Positions 1 to 5,260 of a stretch of 16,823 bases of DNA are shown one piece after another. Below the pieces are notes generated by a model that ran no database searches, was not told where the DNA came from, and saw only the letters and a list, made by a program, of their open reading frames with translations. The position numbers were made by a program, and so were the translations under genes. Source of the stretch: CAYLWN01 sp964387625 (lineage in GTDB: Bacteria; Patescibacteriota; Microgenomatia; UBA10105); NCBI GenBank assembly GCA_964387625.1, contig CAYLWN010000021.1, positions 1 through 16,823 of the forward strand. The letters are read 5' to 3'. Position 1 is the stretch's first letter; every line of letters starts with the position of its first letter.

Positions 1-820
1 ATAGTCCAATAGTTCCTCCTTGAACAGCAGTTGCGTAACAATGATTGGAGGCACAATCAGTATCTTTGGAACAAACATAGTTATCAGGTTTGAGGGTAGT
101 TGATGGAGGGAGTGTTTGGTCAGTAGTTGCTGTTACTTGGCAAGCAGTACAGTTAACGGGATTCAATCCGCAATAATAAGGTTGGATTGAAGTACATTTG
201 GTAAACGAACAAGTTTGTGTGCCTTTGACTCCATTTACCGTACAATCAGTCAGAGTGGTTTTGTAACAACCCTCACCAGGATAAGAGCAGGTAAGTGATT
301 GAGGAGGGATAACATTGTTTTTACAACAGGAATAACCATTCTCACAAGTATTTGAAAGAATTTGGGTATTGCATGGTTCTGCATTAAGTTGACAAGTACC
401 TCCATTATTTTCACAGGTATAAGTTATAGGAGCAGGTGTAGATGAAGGAGGTGCGGGAGCTATATAATTTTGACAGCAATCATAGTTATTCTCACAGGAG
501 AAAGAGAGTAATCTGGTTACACATGGTTCTCCCGGATAAATGCAGGTACCGTTATTCAACGAACAGGTGTAAGTAGTGGGAGATGGAGTTGAAGTAGGTG
601 AGGGAGATGGATTACTTCTTATCCTGCATTCTCCACAGGGTGCTCCGTAACAGTACATATTTCCATAGATACCGCAATCACTGTCATCAATGCACAAGCA
701 TTCAATAGCTTGTTTTCTTATTTCCTGTCTATTCTCAATATTTTTACCAATTAAAAAAGCAGTTATTGATACAAATGTAATTAATAAAAGAAGTATGGGT
801 TGGATAGAGCCTTTACGCAT
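1..820 (-). CDS. Cysteine-rich membrane-anchored extracellular protein (3' end outside window)
   Basis: No family recognised. The frame is open for 273 codons from an ATG at 820 to the window edge, so the C-terminus is missing. Residues 7-25 form one hydrophobic segment (signal anchor), followed by a polar, Cys-rich region: 29 Cys in 273 residues. Two ~36-residue modules (83-118 and 133-168) have identical cysteine spacing, C-x6-C-x6-C-x8-C-x5-CC, with shared bits such as TYTC, GTC, EPC and CEN. They are separated by Pro/Ser/Thr linkers (71-82, 121-132). A CxC...DCG...C cluster precedes them, and SKDTDCASNHC near the edge resembles it. The protein is probably exported, with its disulfides made outside the membrane; the DsbA-like gene starts divergently 205 bp away, a plausible partner. 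No Shine-Dalgarno is seen; the start is preceded by a short-word repeat. That this is a real gene is fairly sure; the function is unknown. Confidence 0.8.
   Translation of the reverse strand, partial: MRKGSIQPILLLLITFVSITAFLIGKNIENRQEIRKQAIECLCIDDSDCGIYGNMYCYGAPCGECRIRSNPSPSPTSTPSPTTYTCSLNNGTCIYPGEPCVTRLLSFSCENNYDCCQNYIAPAPPSSTPAPITYTCENNGGTCQLNAEPCNTQILSNTCENGYSCCKNNVIPPQSLTCSYPGEGCYKTTLTDCTVNGVKGTQTCSFTKCTSIQPYYCGLNPVNCTACQVTATTDQTLPPSTTLKPDNYVCSKDTDCASNHCYATAVQGGTIGL
83..571 (-). repeat. Two tandem cysteine modules encoded in the Cys-rich gene
   Basis: The region encoding residues 83-118 (about 467-574 on the plus strand) and 133-168 (about 317-424) contains two diverged copies of one module with identical spacing of six cysteines. 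The rest of the span is linker and further cysteine clusters. This is protein-level repetition; at DNA level the copies have diverged. Confidence 0.6.
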
Positions 821-827
821 AAGTTAG

Positions 828-934
828 TTCATAGTTAGTAGTTCGAAGTTCATAGTAAAAGAATAGCAAACAATTATTAAAACTTTACGTATATACATTC
901 GAATATACTATGTTCTACGAACTGCGATCTGCGA
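828..934. repeat. Short-word repeat array between divergent genes
   Basis: Words of the type AGTTCGAAGTTC (840-851) and AAGTTCATAGTAA (846-858) lie just upstream of the Cys-rich gene, and CGAACTGCGA (918-927) lies towards the DsbA-like gene. The first two words recur exactly at 11964-11975 and 11985-11997, 11 kb away. CGAACTGCGA recurs inside the transketolase gene (6265-6274). The array is degenerate and has no unique spacers. Confidence 0.6.
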
Positions 935-1000
935 ACTAATATCAGTATGTAAGAAATAGAAGTTTTGCGCAAGCGGAATTAGTTCTTTACAAAAAAACCA

Positions 1001-1009
1001 TGTTATGAT
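1001..1009 (+). promoter_or_regulatory. Extended -10 promoter of the DsbA-like gene
   Basis: TGTTATGAT matches the extended -10 form TGnTATAAT with one change. It ends 16 bases before the ATG at 1026, so the transcript leader would be only about 10 nt. No good -35 is seen at 17 bp. AGGGA at 1015-1019 is a weak ribosome-binding candidate. Confidence 0.45.
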
Positions 1010-1025
1010 TAAATAGGGAAACCTT

Positions 1026-1757
1026 ATGCAGTTTAAAAATAAATTAACTCCGGTTTTATCAGTTTTATTAATTGTGGCTGCATTTTTCATTGGTTCTTTA
1101 TATACCAAAGTACAAATGCTGGAGAAAAATCCACCAACTGCAAATACTGGTGGTCAGGTAGCAGGTACTGGTAATCAACAAGTTCCTCAAGTACAACCAA
1201 CCCCAGGTCCGGTTGATATTATTTTAGCCGGAAATGAGCCGATTTTAGGTCAAGCTTCAGCCAAAATTACATTGGTCGAATTTACTGATTTTCAATGTCC
1301 GTTCTGCAGAAATTTAGTTGATGGTGCCATGGTTAGTATCAAAAAAGAATATATTGACAAGGGTTTGGTTAAAATGATTGTGAAAAATTATCCGTTGCCA
1401 TTTCACCAATATGCTCAAAAAGCAGCTGAGGCAGCAGAATGTGCCAAAGACCAAAATAAATATTTTGAATATCACGATAAATTATTTCCCAACAATGATA
1501 AATTAACTGTTGATGATTTGAAAAAATATGCTACTGATTTAGGGCTTAAAACCGATGATTTCAACGCTTGTTTAGACGGCAACAAAAAAGCTGATGTGGT
1601 GAAAAATGATATAGCTTTAGCTCAAAAAGCCGGGGTAGGCGGTACTCCATCAGTATTTGTAGGCAAAACCAAGGGTAATACTTTTACCGGAATTGAAGTA
1701 TCAGGCGCCCAACCATTTGATAATTTCAAAACTGCCATTGACGCTGCATTGAAATAA
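1026..1757 (+). CDS. Membrane-anchored DsbA-like thiol:disulfide oxidoreductase
   Basis: Thioredoxin-fold oxidoreductase of the DsbA/BdbD (Thioredoxin_4) type, expected to oxidise cysteines of exported proteins. It has 243 residues. Residues 8-28 are a hydrophobic anchor and 37-65 a Pro/Gly/Gln/Thr-rich linker. The thioredoxin domain follows, with FTDFQCPFC containing the CPFC active site (91-94) and the cis-proline loop GGTPSV (205-210, P208). Two further Cys (139, 182) occur in the helical insertion, as in many family members. The ATG fits both the signal anchor and the extended -10 just upstream. It is divergent from the Cys-rich gene and upstream of a secreted 8-Cys protein, which are plausible substrates (inference). 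Many CPR bacteria pair such proteins with VKOR; none lies in this window. The domain call is very firm; the physiological direction (oxidase versus isomerase) is inferred. Confidence 0.93.
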   Translation: MQFKNKLTPVLSVLLIVAAFFIGSLYTKVQMLEKNPPTANTGGQVAGTGNQQVPQVQPTPGPVDIILAGNEPILGQASAKITLVEFTDFQCPFCRNLVDGAMVSIKKEYIDKGLVKMIVKNYPLPFHQYAQKAAEAAECAKDQNKYFEYHDKLFPNNDKLTVDDLKKYATDLGLKTDDFNACLDGNKKADVVKNDIALAQKAGVGGTPSVFVGKTKGNTFTGIEVSGAQPFDNFKTAIDAALK

Positions 1758-1790
1758 AAATCTTTTAAAACCTGCTTTAAAAATTAACAT

Positions 1791-2033
1791 ATGGGTATTT
1801 ATCACGTAGAGCGCGAAGAACCTCATTATCGAAATCTAATCCCTGGATTATTAAAATTATTAGGTGCTGTGGGAACAGGATTGTTAATCGGCAGTTATGC
1901 AGGTTCGGAAGGTACAATTGTCGGAGGTGTTGTTGGTGGAACCGTTTTTAGTATTGAAAGATTAGCAGTTAGAGTTGAAAAATGGACTCAAAGAAAAGCT
2001 GATGAGTACACTAGTCGTATAAAAAATCTTTAA
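1791..2033 (+). CDS. Small glycine-rich membrane protein A
   Basis: Unrecognised protein of 80 residues. A charged, His/Glu-rich N-terminus (1-16) precedes a hydrophobic segment (about 17-37, LLKLLGAVGTGLLIG), a short polar turn GSEGT, and a second hydrophobic Gly-rich segment (about 42-57, IVGGVVGGTVFSI). It ends in a basic amphipathic tail. This looks like a helical hairpin with glycine-zipper packing. It lies 33 bp after the DsbA-like gene, possibly in the same transcript, and has a diverged sister at 2142. Both share the pattern of a Gly-rich second segment followed by R-[LF]-A-V. There is no Shine-Dalgarno before the ATG. Coding status rests on its paralogue and membrane pattern; no function is assigned. 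Confidence 0.65.
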   Translation: MGIYHVEREEPHYRNLIPGLLKLLGAVGTGLLIGSYAGSEGTIVGGVVGGTVFSIERLAVRVEKWTQRKADEYTSRIKNL

Positions 2034-2075
2034 TTTTTGTATTTATAAGCACCGGAAATAAGACCTGGTGAATTT

Positions 2076-2081
2076 TATAAT
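2076..2081 (+). promoter_or_regulatory. Possible -10 box before small membrane protein B
   Basis: TATAAT is a perfect -10 hexamer in the 108-bp gap between the two small membrane-protein genes. No convincing -35 lies 17 bp upstream, and the region is AT-rich, so chance is a real alternative. Confidence 0.25.
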
Positions 2082-2141
2082 AACTGACAATTTTAAAATC
2101 AGACAAAATCTTTTTTTGAAAAATTGATAATTTAATTACCA

Positions 2142-2378
2142 ATGAAATTAGGTAGCGAATATTTTCTTTCTGATAAATTTAGCCATCAATCTTCTGTTTT
2201 GCTTTTAAAATTTGTATCAGTGATGGCTTTGGGAGGAGCATGGGGATATTATCTTGAAACAATGAATAATCCTGAAGCAAGCGTATTGGGTGCAAGTATT
2301 GGAGGAGCGGTAGGAGGGATTATATTTTTGATAAACCGGTTTGCTGTCATTTCCAAACAAATAAAAAACTTCAGATAA
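2142..2378 (+). CDS. Small glycine-rich membrane protein B (paralogue of A)
   Basis: Unrecognised protein of 78 residues. A polar N-terminus of about 17 residues is followed by a hydrophobic segment (about 19-37, VLLLKFVSVMALGGAWGYY), a polar turn with NNPEA, and a second Gly-rich hydrophobic segment (about 47-64, SVLGASIGGAVGGIIFLI). A basic tail begins NRFAV. The order and the Gly-Gly spacing match the 80-residue protein upstream, so the pair probably arose by duplication. No Shine-Dalgarno is visible. Such two-helix Gly-rich proteins are often assembly or holin-like membrane proteins, but nothing here decides this. Confidence 0.65.
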   Translation: MKLGSEYFLSDKFSHQSSVLLLKFVSVMALGGAWGYYLETMNNPEASVLGASIGGAVGGIIFLINRFAVISKQIKNFR

Positions 2379-2412
2379 ATCTATTTTTACTTCTTGAATT
2401 TTATTTTCAGTA

Positions 2413-2428
2413 AACTTAAGCTTAAGTT
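2413..2428. promoter_or_regulatory. Perfect 16-bp palindrome touching a GTG start
   Basis: AACTTAAGCTTAAGTT is a perfect 16-bp inverted repeat whose last base is adjacent to the GTG start at 2429. It could be an operator, or a weak stem that hides the start. It also takes the place where a ribosome-binding site would be. Confidence 0.5.
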
Positions 2429-3577
2429 GTGAGGAATATAATTGCCTTAATTATTATTGTTGTTTTACTTATAATTCCAGCAAAAATTTTTGCCCAAAGA
2501 ACTGATATTGATCCGCCAGTAACCAAAAAAGTGATGGTAATCAATTTTAATCCCATTATTGAATCTTACAACTCACAACGGTTAACTTATGTTAATGGTT
2601 GGAATGATACCAATTTATTAAACTTCCAATATATAAATGACGTGCGGCAGGTGAGCGGAGGATATGCAAATTATCAGATTGTAGAAAATTTAACTGTAGA
2701 TGATTTTCCCACGAAAGCGGATGGATTTAAATACACTGATATCACATATATGCAATGTTGGCAAAATCACGACACTTGTCACGTTGCAGATGGCGTTAAT
2801 TACAACAAAATTCTTACTGATTATGATGTGTGCGGAAAACGCAATCGCGGGGAAATTGATGAATTATGGATTTTTGGCGGGCCCTGGTTTGGATATTGGG
2901 AATCTACCATGGCCGGACCAAATTCTTTTTGGTTAAATTCTGTACCGTTGACTAACACCTCATGCACCAAACAACTGATTATCATGGGTTACAATTACGA
3001 ACGAAATGTTGCTGAAATGATAGAAAACCTAGGTCATAGAACAGAGAGTGTGATGAGATATGTATACGGGAGCTGGCAATATCCGCCACATCATGATTGG
3101 GATAAATTTACAGTTTATGATAAAGAAGCTCCGGGTTTAGCGGCTTGTGGAAATGTCCATTATGCCCCAAATTCAGACACTGATTATAATTGGAGTAATA
3201 CTCGTCAGGTTGACAGTAGCTGTGATGATTGGTTTAATTACCCAAATCTGACTGGTGCGAAAACGCAAGTAAGTTGCTTAACCTGGAGTTGTAATGAATG
3301 GGATGGTTACACTTATAAAAAATGGTGGTTTAATCATCTTCCGCGTTATTCAGGAACAACAAACGGTAAATGGAATAACTGGTGGAGATATATTTTGGAT
3401 TATGAACAGGCAATGACCGGACAACCTTATCCGTCAGATAATCCTTTTTATACATGGTCAAATTTAAAAAATATTATTACAAATTATTTATCAAGTTTAG
3501 ACACCGGTTATCGATTTGCAGATTTTAAGTTAAATATCATGGATTTAGGATATATCATCAGTAGAATAAGACCTTAA
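2429..3577 (+). CDS. Secreted Trp-rich, eight-cysteine protein of unknown function
   Basis: The start is a GTG: an in-frame TAA lies six bases upstream, and later Met codons would remove the signal peptide. Residues 1-22 form a signal peptide, with likely cleavage after IFA. The mature ~360-residue protein has 18 Trp, many Tyr and eight Cys (110, 117, 135, 179, 240, 265, 283, 288). Blocks that look conserved-like are GPWFGYWES (151-159), ENLGHRTES (199-207), CGNVHYAPN (240-248), DDWFNYPNL and NNWWRYILDYE. I recall similar extracellular proteins of unknown function in other bacteria, but this could not be checked. His203, His244 and Glu206 could form a metal or catalytic site (speculation). 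The last ~15 residues (LNIMDLGYIIS) resemble half of a dockerin repeat but lack its calcium-loop Asp/Asn pattern. The even Cys number and nearby DsbA-like gene fit disulfide bonding. Confidence 0.85.
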   Translation: MRNIIALIIIVVLLIIPAKIFAQRTDIDPPVTKKVMVINFNPIIESYNSQRLTYVNGWNDTNLLNFQYINDVRQVSGGYANYQIVENLTVDDFPTKADGFKYTDITYMQCWQNHDTCHVADGVNYNKILTDYDVCGKRNRGEIDELWIFGGPWFGYWESTMAGPNSFWLNSVPLTNTSCTKQLIIMGYNYERNVAEMIENLGHRTESVMRYVYGSWQYPPHHDWDKFTVYDKEAPGLAACGNVHYAPNSDTDYNWSNTRQVDSSCDDWFNYPNLTGAKTQVSCLTWSCNEWDGYTYKKWWFNHLPRYSGTTNGKWNNWWRYILDYEQAMTGQPYPSDNPFYTWSNLKNIITNYLSSLDTGYRFADFKLNIMDLGYIISRIRP

Positions 3578-3599
3578 ACTATGGTAAGTTAAAATTAAT

Positions 3600-3608
3600 G
3601 GAGGTGAT
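3600..3608 (+). promoter_or_regulatory. Strong Shine-Dalgarno that fixes the RpiB start
   Basis: GGAGGTGAT is a nine-base match to the 16S rRNA 3' end, four bases before the ATG at 3613. It overlaps the upstream in-frame ATG at 3598, which is therefore unlikely to be the start. It is the only strong ribosome-binding site I see in the window. Confidence 0.8.
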
Positions 3609-3612
3609 TGCT

Positions 3613-4083
3613 ATGATATATATTGGTGCTGATCATGGAGGTTTCCAAATTAAACAGACAGTTAAAAACTGGTTGGCAGAGCAGGGACTGCAATTTACTG
3701 ATTTAGGAGCAATTGATTACAACATGCAGGATGATTATCCGCAATATGCATTTGCAGTTGCTTCACAAGTCGGAGCCAATACTCAAGATAACATTCCTTG
3801 GAAAGATGCAAACAAAGGTATATTATTTTGCCGCACAGCAACCGGTATGGTCATTGTTGCCAATAAAGTCAAGGGAATTAAAGCAGCAGCTCTCTATAAC
3901 ACTGAACAGGCTAAAAAAGCCAGATTAACCAATAACTGCAATATTGGTGTGATAGCCGGTGATTGGACCAGTGAACCGCAGGCAAGGGAGATTATCGGGA
4001 TATTTTTAAATACTGAATTTAGCCGGGAAGAAAGACATATAAGGAGAGTTGAGCAGATAAAAAATTTCGAAGATGGCGTATAG
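3613..4083 (+). CDS. rpiB: Ribose-5-phosphate isomerase B-like sugar-phosphate isomerase
   Basis: RpiB/LacAB-family isomerase, expected to interconvert ribose 5-phosphate and ribulose 5-phosphate in the non-oxidative pentose-phosphate route. It has 156 residues from the Shine-Dalgarno-supported start; the N-terminus MIYIGADHGGF is typical. D7 and H8 of GADHGG and catalytic Cys73 are present, and the RHIRRVEQI tail keeps phosphate-binding arginines. Two core spots differ from the usual family. The glycine-rich loop after Cys73 reads CRTATG instead of C-G-[ST]-G-x-G. The HNDAN segment that carries the ring-opening His reads TNNCN (106-110). An insertion of about 10 residues (54-66) precedes the loop. 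The family is secure; the exact substrate could be another aldose phosphate. Its last codons and TAG stop (DGV-stop) lie inside a GCGTATAG word repeat. It is followed by rpe after a four-helix-bundle gene. Confidence 0.85.
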   Translation: MIYIGADHGGFQIKQTVKNWLAEQGLQFTDLGAIDYNMQDDYPQYAFAVASQVGANTQDNIPWKDANKGILFCRTATGMVIVANKVKGIKAAALYNTEQAKKARLTNNCNIGVIAGDWTSEPQAREIIGIFLNTEFSREERHIRRVEQIKNFEDGV

Positions 4084-4107
4084 CGTATAGTTAATTAGCG
4101 TTTAGTG
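4076..4107. repeat. Left inverted array of four-helix-bundle gene 1
   Basis: GCGTATAG occurs twice (4076-4083 and 4083-4090, sharing one base), followed by TTAGCGTTTAGTG (4095-4107). Each word recurs in reverse complement on the other side of the gene, at 4482-4513. The array overlaps the end of rpiB and provides its stop codon. Confidence 0.8.
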
Positions 4108-4117
4108 AAAAGATTAT

Positions 4118-4501
4118 ATGACATATTTGCAATCTTACAAAGAGTTAATTGTTTGGCAAAAATCAATGGAATTAGCTCGAGAAATTTATTTATTAACAAA
4201 AAACTTTCCAAAAAGTGAACTTTATGGCATTGTGATGCAAATTAGAAGAGCTGTTGTTTCGATACCTTCTAATATTGCTGAAGGGTATGGAAGAAAATCA
4301 ACCAAAGAATTTATTCAATTTTCTACTATTGCATATGGATCATTGTTAGAACTTGAGACACAGTTAATACTATCAAAACAACTTAAATTTGTTGAAGAAA
4401 TAAAATTTATTAGGTCTGAACAATTACTTGAAGAGATATCAAAAATGTTACGATCAATGATAATGAAATTAAAAACAAAATCACTAAGCGCTATACGCTA
4501 A
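4118..4501 (+). CDS. Four-helix-bundle protein, 23S rRNA intervening-sequence (IVP/S23) family, copy 1
   Basis: 127-residue member of the four-helix-bundle family first seen in 23S rRNA intervening sequences (Pfam 23S_rRNA_IVP, TIGR02436). Helix 1 reads YKELIVWQKSMELAREIY (7-24). The family signature follows: FPKSELYGIVMQIRRAVVSI then PSNIAEGYGR (30-59), then FIQFSTIAYGSLLELETQL (65-83). The family is related to Avd of diversity-generating retroelements, but no reverse transcriptase or template repeat is present here, nor any 23S rRNA gene. The molecular role is unknown; a basic pentameric Avd-like nucleic-acid binder is a reasonable guess. The gene interrupts the rpiB-rpe pair and is framed by inverted short-word arrays. 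The last residues (SLSAIR) and TAA stop are encoded by the right array. Confidence 0.9.
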   Translation: MTYLQSYKELIVWQKSMELAREIYLLTKNFPKSELYGIVMQIRRAVVSIPSNIAEGYGRKSTKEFIQFSTIAYGSLLELETQLILSKQLKFVEEIKFIRSEQLLEEISKMLRSMIMKLKTKSLSAIR

Positions 4502-4520
4502 AATGCTATACGCTATACTA
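4482..4520. repeat. Right inverted array of four-helix-bundle gene 1
   Basis: CACTAAGCGCTA (4482-4493) is the reverse complement, with 11 of 12 matches, of TAGCGTTTAGTG in the left array. CTATACGC at 4491-4498 and 4506-4513 is the exact reverse complement of GCGTATAG on the left. The array overlaps the gene's stop codon and ends just before the rpe start at 4523. Confidence 0.8.
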
Positions 4521-4522
4521 CT

Positions 4523-5155
4523 ATGCTAGAAATTATCCCCGGAATAAATGAAAAAAATTATGACAATGTGCTTAACAAAATCCAAGCTGTAGAAGGATTA
4601 GTTGATTGGGTACAGATTGATATAATGGACAATACTTTGGTACAAAACGATACTTACAATAATTGGGAATCATTCAAAAGTATTTCCTCACAAATAAAAC
4701 TGGAAGCACATTTAATGGTTTTAAACCCTCACAAATATGTTAAGTATTTAGTAGATAACGGATTTAAAAGGCTGATTGCTCAAGTAGAAACTCCAACTAG
4801 CAGGGAATTTATTGATACAGCAAAAACTTTTCTTGTCGAAATTGGACTGGCTATTGATACAACAACCAATTTGGAAGTTATAGAACCATTTTTGCCTGAA
4901 GTAGATTCGGTTTTGATAATGACTGCGCCTATGGGTGCATCTGGACAGGAATTTGATACCAATCAGCTTTTCAAAATCAAACAAATTCATGAACTCAATC
5001 CGGATTTACCCATTGAAATTGACGGAGGGGTAAATAAAGACATTGTTCCCATTGTTTGTGAAAATGGAGCTACCCGTCTGGTGTCAACCAACTATATTTT
5101 TCAAAATTTAGAACATGTTAAAGAAAGAATTGAAGAATTGAAAAATAGCGCTTAG
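4523..5155 (+). CDS. rpe: Ribulose-phosphate 3-epimerase
   Basis: TIM-barrel epimerase that interconverts ribulose 5-phosphate and xylulose 5-phosphate, supplying the transketolase encoded next. It has 210 residues, a normal length. Family motifs are VQIDIMDNTLVQN (30-42, usual HxDxMDG), EAHLMVLNP (61-69), GASGQEFD (138-145, phosphate loop, usual GFGGQ) and IEIDGGV (164-170). Metal and acid/base residues D33, H63 and D167 are kept, but the first metal ligand His is Gln31, so metal binding may be weakened or altered. Other family members acting on hexulose phosphates remain an alternative. The ATG comes directly after the right array of the upstream gene, with no ribosome-binding site. The C-terminal NSA and the TAG stop lie within the next array (AGCGCTTAG). 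Confidence 0.85.
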   Translation: MLEIIPGINEKNYDNVLNKIQAVEGLVDWVQIDIMDNTLVQNDTYNNWESFKSISSQIKLEAHLMVLNPHKYVKYLVDNGFKRLIAQVETPTSREFIDTAKTFLVEIGLAIDTTTNLEVIEPFLPEVDSVLIMTAPMGASGQEFDTNQLFKIKQIHELNPDLPIEIDGGVNKDIVPIVCENGATRLVSTNYIFQNLEHVKERIEELKNSA

Positions 5156-5256
5156 AAGTTAGAATGAGCGTTTAGAAGTTAGCGCTTAGGAATTAGAAAA
5201 AAATAAAAGCAATATTTATCTACTAAACACTAATTTCTAAATCCTAAACGCTAAAT
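5147..5256. repeat. Empty pair of inverted word arrays between rpe and tkt
   Basis: The left part carries AGCGCTTAG, GCGTTTAGAAGTTAG and AGCGCTTAGGAATTAG. The right part, after a ~20-bp AT spacer, carries ACTAATTTCTAAATCC and CTAAACGCTAA (5244-5254), largely the reverse complement of the left. The layout matches the arrays around the four-helix-bundle genes but with no gene between them. CTAAACGCTAA recurs inside transketolase (5690-5700). Confidence 0.7.
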
Positions 5257-5260
5257 TATT

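Noticed and set aside
908..1108. 66-codon minus-strand frame overlapping the DsbA-like start
   Set aside because: It is antisense to the clear DsbA-like gene and to its promoter, with no family features.
3520..3577. Dockerin domain at the end of the secreted protein
   Set aside because: Only a half-repeat resemblance (LNIMDLGYIIS); the calcium-binding Asp/Asn loop is absent.
3598..3612. Earlier ATG for rpiB adding five residues
   Set aside because: It overlaps the strong Shine-Dalgarno GGAGGTGAT, which is well spaced for the ATG at 3613, and the family N-terminus begins at that second Met.
4118..4501. Four-helix-bundle gene as Avd of a diversity-generating retroelement or as a 23S rRNA intervening sequence
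   Set aside because: No reverse transcriptase, template/variable repeat or rRNA gene occurs in the window.
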